DNA from: CAIXPS01 sp034430115
Lineage (GTDB): Bacteria > Chloroflexota > Anaerolineae > J036 > Brachytrichaceae
Assembly (NCBI GenBank): GCA_034430115.1
Contig: DAOUFG010000080.1
Span: 4,751-68,750 of the forward strand
DNA: 64,000 bases
Direction: 5' to 3'
Part shown: piece after piece, positions 10,251 to 19,035 of the stretch
Layout of the letters: every line of letters begins with the position of its first letter
Numbering within the stretch: the first letter of the stretch is position 1
Made by a program: the position numbers and the translations under genes
The notes under the pieces: model-generated
Told to the model about the DNA's origin: nothing
The model's input: the letters and a program-made list of their open reading frames with translations, nothing else
Database searches by the model: none

Positions 10251-10260
10251 GCGTTTTCGC

Positions 10261-13200
10261 TTAGAGTTTGGTGAGAGTAGGAGAAGCGTCAGATTGGACA
10301 TAACGCACAAGCATCGACAGCAGCCCACACGCCAGCATGAAGACATAAGCCAAATCGACCAGGAAGAGCGAATGATCGACCATGCCGTGCGCTACCATAT
10401 CCACCAGCAGCCCCAACAAGCCCACCGCGAGCGGGAAAAGCGCGGTTCGACGCGTGGTGGCAAGCACGCGCCAGCCAATGCGCAACAGGCTGATGACAAG
10501 CCCCAGTCCAACAATCAACCCCAAGCTGCCCAGCCGGGTGGCAAAGTCCAGCACGATATTGTGCGGATGCGACAGGTTGGGCTCCTGCCACGCCGCGGGC
10601 AATATATAGAAACCGCGATAGGCATACAGGAAGTTATCCGGCCCCACGCCCAGGAACGGGTGATCGCGAAACATCATCAGCGCGCTCTGCCACAGGTTGA
10701 TCCGAAAGAAGCCGGTGCCCTGCGTCAGGTCCAACGCGTTGGCAAAGCGCGTGCCCGCAAGCAAAGGGGCTGCGATGCCGCTGAGCAACACGATCAACCC
10801 AACCAGCAGCAACCCAAACATGGCGACCCCCAGGTAACGCCAACGCCCATTGCCCATCAGGCATACGGCGATGATGGCCGCGGGGATGCCTAGCAGCAAA
10901 GCCCCGCGCGATGCACTGAGGAAGATGGCTGCCGAAACCAACAGCAGCCCCACCCCATATAGGAATTGGCGGCTGAGGATGAGCTTGCCAAGCGAGCGCT
11001 TCACCTGCCCCTGGGTGCGCTTCCAGCCGCCGAACAGCGTCACCGCCAGCAGCAAGGGGAACGCGCGGCTGAGATAGAGCGCATCATTATTTGGAGAGCC
11101 ATACACGCTGCGGATGCGCGGAAAGCCATATTCCGCCGGGAACACGTTTCCGCGCGCGTAGTTGAACAACCCGATCAAGGCAATCGCCACGGCACCTAGC
11201 ACGAAGCCATCCGCCACGCGCCAGATGAGCTTTGCGTCGGGCTTCAAGCTGCGCAGGATGAGATACACGATCAGCGGCTCGACGAACACCATGCGCAATT
11301 CGCGCAGCGCTTCCACCTTGAAGTCGGCCTGAGAAGCGGATAGCCCGGCCACCAGCACCAACCCAATCAGGCTCCAGTCTAGCAGTGTGAGATTGGAGAT
11401 AAGAGATTTGAGATTTGCGATAAGGGATTGACGATGACGCGCAACCGTCGCCCCTTTCAAATCTCCAATCCCCAATCCCCAATCTCTCATCTTCCGTAAT
11501 CCCCACGAGGCCAGGCACATGAAGGTGAGCAACTCCACCATCGGGAAGGCTTTGGCAAACAGGCGTTGCGGGATGAGATAGAACGGGATGAAGAAGGCCA
11601 GCAGCATCAGGCCGATATCCAGCCTGAGCAGCACCAGCACAAAGAGCACCCCCAGCGCCAGCAGGCTGATCACAAAGACCGGCGACCAGAACGCCACCGC
11701 CGAAACAAAGCCCGTCAACACCACAGACGCCGGCGTGCCCAGGTTGCGATAGGCCGTCGCCACGTCCTGCGCCCAGGTGAGCGAGGTGGTCAACCATACG
11801 ATGAACGCCATGACGATGGTCTGCCAGGTGAGCGAATGGCCCTTCAGGCGGATGCGCCGCAGGCCGCTGAGCCATTGCGCGCGTGGCAGGCTGATCAACA
11901 ACCCCAACGCAGCCAGGATGACCACCAGCGCCGAGAGCACCATGCTCGTATTAGCCAGCCCCACGTTTGGGTTCGGGGCGGCCCGGCTGCTCCAGCCTAG
12001 CAAGGCCCACTGGTTCCAGCCGCGATCGATCGTCACCACCGCTTCGTGCTCGCCCGCGCCCAGGTGATCGGCCACCTGAATGGTATCCACGTGTGGCGCT
12101 TCGTCGGGTGAAGTCATGATCAGGTAGGCCCCGCGAGGCTCTTGGGGCAGCAAATTGGCTGGTTTGCCGTCGATGGTGATGAACATATAGGCACGGTAAT
12201 CGCCACGCCGCACGATCATCGCCAGTTCGTCGCCGGAGAAATGAAACGCGACGTGCGCATCCTCGCGTTCCGGGATGTCGGCGCCCAATTCACTGAAGCG
12301 CCAGCCCGGCGAATAGCTCGCCAGCGGGTTCGGCCCATAGGCGGGGCTATAGTCGCTCGATTGCTCATCTTCGGCGGGGGCCTCTTTCTCAATCGCGGCC
12401 CATTGCGCGCGCGGCGCGTGCGCCGCCACCTGCAGCGCTTGCGTAAAAGCGTCATATACCGGGCGCGGCTTGCCCTGCTGGTCCAACAATGCAAAGCCCC
12501 ACAGGGCGTTATCGGGCGCTGCATTGGGCTGCAACGTATAAAGGAACATCGCGCCCGTCCAGGGCCATTCGTTTACGACGCGCTGAACGGCCTCGACGGT
12601 GTATTGCGCCTGTTGCGATTCGCTCACCCCGCTCCATAGCGAAGCCTGGCCGTGCCAATCGGGCAGTTGGGCGTTCCAGCCCCACTGCGTCAGCCAGATG
12701 GCCTTCTGGGCATCGCCGTGCGCCACCATCTCCTCGCGCATCATGATGGCACGCGAGAAGTTCATCACGTCGGGTTGTACGCGCCGGTCGGTGGGGGGCG
12801 AATCAAAGCCATACGGCTTGGTCGCCGCGATGTCGAAGGCATCCTTCCCGCCGGCTTCGTAAATCTTGCGCAGATATAGATAGGGCGAAAGATTGACGTC
12901 GGTCTCTTCCACCGTTGGGGCCAGGCCGGCCAGCACGATGCGCGCCGAAGGGTCCTGCGCTTTGATCGCTTCACGCGCGGCCTGCAACAGCTTCAAATAG
13001 CCGGCCGGGCTGATGATGCCGTTGCCCCACATGGCCGAGAGGTTCGGCTCATCCCATATCTGATAGGCCAGGATGCTCGCGGTGCCGTCGGGCAGCAGCG
13101 TCGCATAGCGCCGCGCAAACGCGCCGGTAAATGCCGCAAAATCTTGTGGGTCACGCGGGGGCATCGTCTCGATGGCGGGCGATGCGCTGGAGCCGCTGGA

Positions 13201-13587
13201 AGCGCGCGCCCAAACGGGCGTCGTCACCAGCACGGGCAGGATTTGAATGCGATATTTGTAGGCTACTTTAAAGATGCGGTCGGCCACGCTCCAATCCGGC
13301 TGGCCGCGCACAGGCTCCATGTCCGACCAGCGGAACTCCTGGCGCATGTAGCGCACACCCCGCTTAGACAGGTCGCTCAAGCGCGCATCCAGCGTCGCGT
13401 CGTCATATTGTTCCAGCGCGACGTTGACGCCCAGCAAGAGCGACTGCGCATCATGAACAGGCTGCGGGAAATCCTCGCCGCTGCCGCGCAGCTCAAATTG
13501 TTTACTAGACAGCGCCGCATAGAAAGTAGCGGCTGAAAGAAGGAGAAGAAGCGCACAAAGGGCTGAGAGTATTCGATGACGCAGCAT
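10261..13587 (-). CDS. Glycosidase-fold domain fused to O-antigen ligase/polymerase-like membrane domain
   Basis: A 1108-residue two-part protein. After an N-terminal membrane anchor (residues 8-27), residues about 50-390 have a clan GH-A (TIM-barrel) look, with the acid/base motif IWDEPN (Glu about 180). The usual nucleophile Glu is replaced in TQWGW (Gln about 301), so this barrel may be non-hydrolytic. A beta-rich stretch follows. From about residue 545 there are 12 or so membrane segments with a Wzy_C/O-antigen ligase pattern (FLSASRGALLLG, HPFLGVGPDNF, SHPHNIVLDFATRLG). Residues about 699-733 come from an in-frame heptanucleotide-repeat insertion between membrane segments. Probable role: polymerising or attaching a surface glycan at the outer face of the membrane. 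Confidence 0.8.
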   Translation of the reverse strand: MLRHRILSALCALLLLLSAATFYAALSSKQFELRGSGEDFPQPVHDAQSLLLGVNVALEQYDDATLDARLSDLSKRGVRYMRQEFRWSDMEPVRGQPDWSVADRIFKVAYKYRIQILPVLVTTPVWARASSGSSASPAIETMPPRDPQDFAAFTGAFARRYATLLPDGTASILAYQIWDEPNLSAMWGNGIISPAGYLKLLQAAREAIKAQDPSARIVLAGLAPTVEETDVNLSPYLYLRKIYEAGGKDAFDIAATKPYGFDSPPTDRRVQPDVMNFSRAIMMREEMVAHGDAQKAIWLTQWGWNAQLPDWHGQASLWSGVSESQQAQYTVEAVQRVVNEWPWTGAMFLYTLQPNAAPDNALWGFALLDQQGKPRPVYDAFTQALQVAAHAPRAQWAAIEKEAPAEDEQSSDYSPAYGPNPLASYSPGWRFSELGADIPEREDAHVAFHFSGDELAMIVRRGDYRAYMFITIDGKPANLLPQEPRGAYLIMTSPDEAPHVDTIQVADHLGAGEHEAVVTIDRGWNQWALLGWSSRAAPNPNVGLANTSMVLSALVVILAALGLLISLPRAQWLSGLRRIRLKGHSLTWQTIVMAFIVWLTTSLTWAQDVATAYRNLGTPASVVLTGFVSAVAFWSPVFVISLLALGVLFVLVLLRLDIGLMLLAFFIPFYLIPQRLFAKAFPMVELLTFMCLASWGLRKMRDWGLGIGDLKGATVARHRQSLIANLKSLISNLTLLDWSLIGLVLVAGLSASQADFKVEALRELRMVFVEPLIVYLILRSLKPDAKLIWRVADGFVLGAVAIALIGLFNYARGNVFPAEYGFPRIRSVYGSPNNDALYLSRAFPLLLAVTLFGGWKRTQGQVKRSLGKLILSRQFLYGVGLLLVSAAIFLSASRGALLLGIPAAIIAVCLMGNGRWRYLGVAMFGLLLVGLIVLLSGIAAPLLAGTRFANALDLTQGTGFFRINLWQSALMMFRDHPFLGVGPDNFLYAYRGFYILPAAWQEPNLSHPHNIVLDFATRLGSLGLIVGLGLVISLLRIGWRVLATTRRTALFPLAVGLLGLLVDMVAHGMVDHSLFLVDLAYVFMLACGLLSMLVRYVQSDASPTLTKL
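11389..11492. repeat. Heptanucleotide-repeat element inserted in frame in the O-antigen-ligase gene
   Basis: The left arm holds GAGATTG-, GAGATTT- and GGGATTG-type units. The right arm (from about 11457) holds the inverted forms CAAATCT, CCAATCC and CCAATCT. The centre (about 11437-11456) is unrelated GC-rich sequence. The host reading frame stays open through it. Confidence 0.78.
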
Positions 13588-13617
13588 AATGGTTTGGTTC
13601 AGCGTGCGATGGTGAAA

Positions 13618-14601
13618 TCAGCCTTCGTCCTCTCGGTTCACACCGTCACGCCCCAACTCATCAAACCACGTCGTGGAGAACTTGACGTCTCCGTGCATCA
13701 AATCGAGTTCAGCCAGCGCCTCCTCGGCCGTCTCGGCAATTTCCTCATCATCCGAAGCAGCGGCGTGCTCCAGCAGGTGGCGGGCTTCATCACCGCCGAT
13801 TTGGCCTAATGCAATCAAAGCAGCCGTCGTGACGTCCATATCGGTATCATCGATCAGCCTGCTTAGTTCGGCGATGGCCTCTGCCACTTCCAATTCGCCA
13901 CACGCACGCGCAGCTTCGGCGCGCATGGCCGGCAAGACGCTGGTCAATTCCTTACGCACAAGGTTGCTGTATTGTTTGTCGTTGCTGCGACCCATAGCAA
14001 AGACGGCTGACACACGCAGAGCCATGTTCTCGGAAGCATACGCCTCACGGATAAGGCGCTCCACCTCTTCGTTCGAGGTATAGGCCAGCGATTCCAATGC
14101 ATGTTGATAGACCACGGATTCAGGCGTCGAGGTAAGGATGGCGCCCATCAACGCCGAATAGGCTTGATCGCGCCGCGTGCGACTGATGCGCTCCATTTCG
14201 CCCAACAACAGGAACCGCCCCAGCGCCGTGGCGCTCGCCGCTCGAACCAGCGGCGAAGGGTCGCTGCGCAAGAGCACCACCAGCGGGTCGATCAGGCTGG
14301 GCGTTTCGTCTTCCCAAAGCCCCTCCACCGACGACAGGCGCACACCCTCATCGACGTCGGTGAAGGCAAAGTGAAAGACGGGTGTGAAATCCAACGCCAC
14401 ATCCTCTTCGGCCATCTCGCGCATCTTCTCGGCAAGATAGGCACGGCGCGGCGCACTCAGGTGCGGCCAGGCCGACTGTAATTCGGCCAGTTGATCTGAA
14501 TCCAGGTTGCTTAACGCGCGCAACTGGCGGGAGGTAGGGACCGCCTGTGCATCAAGCGCGGCAAGCGCTTCTTCAAAACTGACTGTTGCTTTCTTTTTCA
14601 T
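13618..14601 (-). CDS. HEAT-repeat protein
   Basis: Cytoplasmic protein of 327 residues. From about residue 80 it is a series of about 30-residue helical pairs such as SPLVRAASATALGRF, NMALRVSAVFAMGRS, LPAMRAEAARACGEL and DMDVTTAALIALGQIGGDEARHLLEHA, the hallmark of HEAT/PBS-lyase-type repeats. The tail is very acidic. Its ATG overlaps the rseP stop codon by four bases (ATGA), so it is translationally coupled to the protease. It is likely a scaffold or binding partner; no enzyme motif is seen. Confidence 0.85.
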   Translation of the reverse strand: MKKKATVSFEEALAALDAQAVPTSRQLRALSNLDSDQLAELQSAWPHLSAPRRAYLAEKMREMAEEDVALDFTPVFHFAFTDVDEGVRLSSVEGLWEDETPSLIDPLVVLLRSDPSPLVRAASATALGRFLLLGEMERISRTRRDQAYSALMGAILTSTPESVVYQHALESLAYTSNEEVERLIREAYASENMALRVSAVFAMGRSNDKQYSNLVRKELTSVLPAMRAEAARACGELEVAEAIAELSRLIDDTDMDVTTAALIALGQIGGDEARHLLEHAAASDDEEIAETAEEALAELDLMHGDVKFSTTWFDELGRDGVNREDEG

Positions 14602-15728
14602 GGCAAGGTGATAGGACGGATGATATCAAATACCACGATAACCGCCGAAAGCGCCAGCAAAAAAATCATGCCGATGCCATGCACCCATTGCTCACGCACC
14701 GGGTCCACTCGCCGGCCACGCACCCATTCGATCAAGATGAACAGGATGCGCCCGCCGTCGAGCGCGGGAATGGGCAACAGGTTGGTCAACCCAAGGATCA
14801 GGCTGAGCAACCCGGCAAAGCGAATGAAGGGGAATAACCCCTGCACGTCATTTTCACGAATCAATTGCACGCCAATGCCGGTGATGCCAACGATGCCTGT
14901 TGGGCGCGCCTCTTCCAACGTCACACTGCCACGGATGAGTTGCAGCGGCACTTCCACCATGCCGCGCATCACCACCACCGCGTCATCCAGCGCCATCGAC
15001 ATCGCCTGACTGGGTGAGTAATAAGTCCGCTCGGCCTTGGTCGTCACGAGCGAGAGCGTCACGCCCAGCGGTGCATCCGTGTTCGTGCCGGCCGGGATTG
15101 TGCCCTGCAATTGCACCTTTTGAGGCTGGCCATCGGCGCCGGTTCGCGACACCTCGGCGCTAAACGTTTTGCCGATGGAGTTCACCGCCTGTCGCTTGAG
15201 CGGTTCTATGCTCAGCTCTTCGGTGCTGTTCGGGTCGATATGTTGCGTCATATCCACGCCATTGGCAGACAGCACCACATCCCCGGCCTGGAAGCCAACC
15301 TGTTCGGCGGCACTGCCGGCGCGCACATCCTTGATGATGTACTGCCCTTCGGTGACGTGCGTCGCAAACACCAGGTAGGCCACAAACAAGATCAGGATAG
15401 CCGCGATGAAGTTCATGCCGGGGCCGGCGAACAACGTAATGAAGCGCCAACGTTTGGGTTGCGCGGCAAAGCTGTGCGGGTCACTGGGGTCTTCCTCGCC
15501 GGTCATGCGCACAAATGCGCCGATAGGCAACCAGTTCAACGTGTAGAGCGTATCCCCCCGCTTGGCCAACGTCACGGCGCGCGGTGGGAACCCCATGCCA
15601 AACTCTTCCACCCGAATTCCCGCGCGCTTGGCAGCCAGGAAATGCCCCAACTCATGCACAAACATAAGTGGGCCGAGCAGAATGATGAATACCGGGATCC
15701 CGGTGATGAGCGAGCTTAGTAAATCCAT
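14598..15728 (-). CDS. rseP: Site-2 protease RseP-like RIP metalloprotease
   Basis: Membrane-embedded zinc metalloprotease (M50) that cuts transmembrane substrates, in other bacteria anti-sigma factors and signal-peptide remnants. The HExxH motif is in the first membrane segment (VHELGH, residues 24-29). One PDZ domain lies in the middle (AEQVGFQAGDVVLSANGV), and the second zinc-ligand motif NLLPIPALDGGR near the C-terminus. The length of 376 residues is normal. It lies one base after the GNAT gene and overlaps the HEAT-repeat gene by four bases, so the three are co-transcribed. Confidence 0.95.
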   Translation of the reverse strand: MDLLSSLITGIPVFIILLGPLMFVHELGHFLAAKRAGIRVEEFGMGFPPRAVTLAKRGDTLYTLNWLPIGAFVRMTGEEDPSDPHSFAAQPKRWRFITLFAGPGMNFIAAILILFVAYLVFATHVTEGQYIIKDVRAGSAAEQVGFQAGDVVLSANGVDMTQHIDPNSTEELSIEPLKRQAVNSIGKTFSAEVSRTGADGQPQKVQLQGTIPAGTNTDAPLGVTLSLVTTKAERTYYSPSQAMSMALDDAVVVMRGMVEVPLQLIRGSVTLEEARPTGIVGITGIGVQLIRENDVQGLFPFIRFAGLLSLILGLTNLLPIPALDGGRILFILIEWVRGRRVDPVREQWVHGIGMIFLLALSAVIVVFDIIRPITLP

Positions 15729-15729
15729 A

Positions 15730-16500
15730 TCAGAGTCGAGTCATTATATCGAGACTGGCTGAGAGTCTGGTGAGCGTATAACAGGCGCGATTGCCGGTCA
15801 CGTCGAAACCCGTCACAGCATAGCCCTGCTTAAAAGCCTGCTCGAATTGCATGCGCGTGCGCATGCGCCATGCCTTGCCCAGGTTCAAATCGCGCCGCTT
15901 GATGGCCTGGAAGTCCACCGGCGTCTCAATCTCCATGCGTGGGCTATCGGGGGCAAACTGCGGGCGCGGGTCGGCCAGCCACCACTCCACCTCAAATCGG
16001 TCGGTGGCAATGCCGGCGTTCAGGTTGTCGGCCATGTCGCCATAGACGTTACGCTCATACAACCGGCAGATGCACCCCAACTTGCGGATGTTGAGCGACG
16101 CGTTACGCGCCTCCAGCGGATCGTAGGTCCAGGTAATCAGGTTGATCCCCTGCGCCAGCACGGCATCGCGTTGCGCCAGTTTCATGGCCGCGCCTATGCC
16201 GCGCCCGCGCCATTGCTCCGCCACGGCGGCCATGTGTGAATAATGGCTTAGCCCATTGCGCGCCTCAGGAATATTCACCGGCGCGACGAAGCTGAGCACG
16301 AAGCCGATCATTTGCCCCGTGCGCGCTTCAAACGCGCCCAACGCCACGCCGCCGTGGAGTTGCACGGCCACCGTCATGTTCACCGGCACGGCAAACGGCT
16401 CGCCCCAGACCTGGTTCTGCATTGCCTGGCACGCTTCGTGATCCTGGATCGATTCAAATGGACGAATGATGTAATTAGTTGACGCCGCTATCGGTTTCAT
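15730..16500 (-). CDS. GNAT-superfamily acetyltransferase (COG3375-like)
   Basis: Predicted N-acetyltransferase of 256 residues. The acetyl-CoA-binding motif A is visible as VAEQWRGRGIGAAMKLAQRDAVLAQG (R/Q-x-x-G-x-G/A). Upstream are the strands LGAFEA and MIGFVLSFV, and downstream ITWTYDPLEARNASLNIRKLG, features of the COG3375 group rather than of the short RimI type. The acceptor is unknown. It is the first gene of the GNAT-rseP-HEAT run. The gap to miaB upstream is about 130 bases. Confidence 0.82.
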   Translation of the reverse strand: MKPIAASTNYIIRPFESIQDHEACQAMQNQVWGEPFAVPVNMTVAVQLHGGVALGAFEARTGQMIGFVLSFVAPVNIPEARNGLSHYSHMAAVAEQWRGRGIGAAMKLAQRDAVLAQGINLITWTYDPLEARNASLNIRKLGCICRLYERNVYGDMADNLNAGIATDRFEVEWWLADPRPQFAPDSPRMEIETPVDFQAIKRRDLNLGKAWRMRTRMQFEQAFKQGYAVTGFDVTGNRACYTLTRLSASLDIMTRL

Positions 16501-16613
16501 CTCAGATTTAAGTCACTCGCTTCGAACAGAAGATTCGACGTAACCATTATCGTCAAAAATCCACGAAAACCGGCCAAAGAAGCCCCAGTTCCGCGCCAGT
16601 TGGGTTTTCGGCG

Positions 16614-16645
16614 TCGAAAATCGCAAATCAGAAATCTGAAATCGG
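16614..16645. repeat. Heptanucleotide array at the 3' end of miaB
   Basis: Read on the minus strand the units are GATTTCA, GATTTCT, GATTTGC and GATTTTC. The miaB stop codon (16628-16630) falls inside the array, so the last residues of MiaB (ISDF) are repeat-encoded. Confidence 0.75.
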
Positions 16646-18028
16646 CACGCCCTGCATACTCCACGCGCCGGTCTGCTGGATCGCGACGCGCGCCAATTGA
16701 GCGTGCCAATCACGCGAAGAATCTTCGAAGAACACCAACTTGTTATTGGGCGTTCGCCCGCGCCATTTGCCTTTGTGCCGGCCTTCCACCAGCACTTCCA
16801 CCGGCTGCCCCAGGTAGCGCGCATTGATTTGCGCGGTGAGGCGCTCGTGCTGCGCTTCAAGGGCGCGGAAGCGACGCTCCTTCTCCTCGGGCGGCACATC
16901 GTCGGTCAGGTTGCGCGTGGCGAAGGTGTTGGGGCGCATGGAATACTGGGCGATGTGAATCACGTCCAGCTTCAATTCCTCAAGCAAGTCCAGCGTATGC
17001 GTAAATTGCTGTTCCGTCTCGCCGCAAAAGCCCACGATGATATCGGTGGCGATGCCCGCGCCGGGCAGCCTGGCGCGGATGCGCTCGATGAGCGCGCGAT
17101 AGTCGTCTACGCTATACCCGCGCCGCATGCGACCGAGCACCTCGTCGTCACCCGCCTGGACGGGCACCTCGATGTGCGGCATCACCTTTGGGAACTCACG
17201 CACGGCGTCCAAAAGTTCATCCGTCATCCAGTTGGGGTGCGAGGTCAGGAAGCGAATCCGTTGCAGGCCATCGATCTCGCTCAACTGCCTGAACAGGTCC
17301 ACCAGCGGCGTGCGAAGCGGGATGGCCTGGGAAGGCCGGCCCGAGGCTGCACCGGGGTTATAGCTGCGGATGGCATATTCGCTGCCCAGCAGATCATAAC
17401 CATAACGATCCACAATTTGCCCCAAGAGTGTCACTTCGCGCACGCCCTGCCGCGCCAGCGCTTGCACGTCGGCCACGATTTCGCCCACGGGCCGGCTGCG
17501 TTCCACGCCGCGCCGGAAGGGGATGACGCAGAAGGTGCACGCGTGCGAGCAACCATACACAATCGGCACGTTGGCCGTCACGCGCGTGCCACGTTCGCCG
17601 GCCGGCAAGACGAACGGCAGGCCACCGTCTTGCATCTCAAAGCGCGACGCCGTTTCCACCTCCGCCAGGCGCTTGCCTTCGCGCTGCAACAACAGGTCCA
17701 CCATCAGATGCGGGTCGCTGGGGGGCATAAAAACATCCACGAACGGGAACGCCTTTTGCAAGGGCGAATTGCCGCGCACGCCCACCAGGCAACCCATCAC
17801 GCCGATCACGACATCCGGGTTATGCCATTTAAGCGGTTTGAGGGTCTGGATGTAGCTATAGGCCTTGTCCTCGGCGCTTTGGCGCACCACGCAGGTATTC
17901 AGCACCAGCACGTCTGCGTCCTCGCGCGATTCTGCGGCGCTCAGGCCCAACTTTTCCAATTCCGAGGCCAGCCGCTGCGAGTCTGCTTCGTTCATCTGGC
18001 AGCCAAAGGTCGAGATGTGATACTTCAT
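16628..18028 (-). CDS. miaB: tRNA-2-methylthio-N6-dimethylallyladenosine synthase
   Basis: Radical-SAM methylthiotransferase that adds a methylthio group to i6A37 of tRNAs. The N-terminal domain supplies Cys10, Cys46 and Cys80 for one 4Fe-4S cluster. The radical SAM motif is GCSHACTFC (Cys160, 164, 167). The TRAM domain covers about the last 65 residues (PVEVLVEGRHKGKWRGRTPNNKLVFF). There is an extra 25-residue loop near residues 215-240, not in the usual core. The C-terminal tail is contributed by the heptanucleotide array. RimO or MtaB are alternatives, but the N-terminal pattern favours MiaB. Confidence 0.9.
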   Translation of the reverse strand: MKYHISTFGCQMNEADSQRLASELEKLGLSAAESREDADVLVLNTCVVRQSAEDKAYSYIQTLKPLKWHNPDVVIGVMGCLVGVRGNSPLQKAFPFVDVFMPPSDPHLMVDLLLQREGKRLAEVETASRFEMQDGGLPFVLPAGERGTRVTANVPIVYGCSHACTFCVIPFRRGVERSRPVGEIVADVQALARQGVREVTLLGQIVDRYGYDLLGSEYAIRSYNPGAASGRPSQAIPLRTPLVDLFRQLSEIDGLQRIRFLTSHPNWMTDELLDAVREFPKVMPHIEVPVQAGDDEVLGRMRRGYSVDDYRALIERIRARLPGAGIATDIIVGFCGETEQQFTHTLDLLEELKLDVIHIAQYSMRPNTFATRNLTDDVPPEEKERRFRALEAQHERLTAQINARYLGQPVEVLVEGRHKGKWRGRTPNNKLVFFEDSSRDWHAQLARVAIQQTGAWSMQGVPISDF

Positions 18029-18059
18029 GCGAAATGCCCCAGCCTTTTAAACACAATCA

Positions 18060-18134
18060 ACCACAGGTGAACACAGATAAACACGGCTACAAACCTATCC
18101 GCTTATCTGCATTCATCTGTATTTATCTGCGGCT
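18060..18134. repeat. Inverted arms of the ATCTGTGTTC-type ~10-base repeat
   Basis: The right part reads in 10-base units CTTATCTGCA, TTCATCTGTA, TTTATCTGCG. The left part is the same family inverted (GTGAACACAGATAAACACGG). Same family as 5834-5926. It lies between miaB and the methyltransferase gene. Confidence 0.65.
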
Positions 18135-18151
18135 AAAAAACAATCTAAAAT

Positions 18152-18925
18152 CTACTCACCCTTCCGGCCAACAATCACCAACAGCGGCCAATCGAAGGTC
18201 AGCCGTCCATCCACCTGGCGCGGTTTCAACCAATCCTGCATCCCCTGCGAACCACTCAACAGGCGCGTCCGCAATTGCTCGGCTGTCTGGGCCGTCACAC
18301 CGGCCCGCCGCATGTGATCGTCAAAATCCAGCGCCATCAGGTGCTTGCTCAGATGCACGTTATCGAGGTTCGCCGCACAAAACAGGCTGCTCCAACCGTT
18401 GATCGTCAACAGCGCCACGTGCGAAGGATCGCGCGCAATCTCCCAGGCGTTGATCTCGTCCGCCGCCGCGCGCTCGCTTGGGGCAATCCCGTCGATCACC
18501 GCCACGATGCCACCGAGCTTGCACACGCGCGACATCTCGCGCACCGCCCGGCCGGGGTCGCCGAAGTGGTGTGCCGCGATGCGGCAAGTCACCAGGTCAA
18601 AATGTGCGTCGGGGTAGTGTAGCGCCTCCGCATCCGCCTGCTCGAACCGGATGTTGCGCAGGCCCCGCTCCTGGGCCACGCATTCCGCTGCGCGCAGCAT
18701 CGGCTCGGTGATGTCGGTCGCGATGACGCGCTTCACGAGGGGCGCAAAGGCGAAGGCGCAATGCCCACCGCCCGTTGCCACGTCCAACATTTCCCAGCCG
18801 GGCTGGGGGTGGACCACCTGGATCATCTCGGTCAGGCTTTCGCTCTGGGCAAATACGGCGCTACGCGCATAACTCTCGGCGTTGGCGCCAAACTGCGTCT
18901 GTACGGTTTGTTTCTGCTCACTCAC
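18152..18925 (-). CDS. Class I SAM-dependent methyltransferase (UbiE/Methyltransf_11 type)
   Basis: Methyltransferase of 257 residues. Motif I is MLDVATGGGHCAFAFA at about residue 45, the acidic strand-2 end is VIATDITEPML, and motif II/III follow as FEQADAEALHYPDAHFDLVTCRIAAHHF. This order resembles ubiquinone/menaquinone-type and related small-molecule methyltransferases. The substrate is unknown. It is divergent from the biotin carboxylase gene, with a 110-base spacer. Confidence 0.85.
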   Translation of the reverse strand: MSEQKQTVQTQFGANAESYARSAVFAQSESLTEMIQVVHPQPGWEMLDVATGGGHCAFAFAPLVKRVIATDITEPMLRAAECVAQERGLRNIRFEQADAEALHYPDAHFDLVTCRIAAHHFGDPGRAVREMSRVCKLGGIVAVIDGIAPSERAAADEINAWEIARDPSHVALLTINGWSSLFCAANLDNVHLSKHLMALDFDDHMRRAGVTAQTAEQLRTRLLSGSQGMQDWLKPRQVDGRLTFDWPLLVIVGRKGE

Positions 18926-19035
18926 TTTAAATCATCTCTCTATGCGAGATAAAAGATTCTACTCGAAGTGATCGCCCATACAATCATGGCATACTTGATC
19001 CAACTGTAGATGGTCTGATAATTGGAGTTACGTGA

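Noticed and set aside
18995..19022. Promoter TTGATC-16-GATAAT before accC
   Set aside because: Transcription would start after the GGAG that precedes the accC ATG, removing the ribosome binding site. The match is probably chance.
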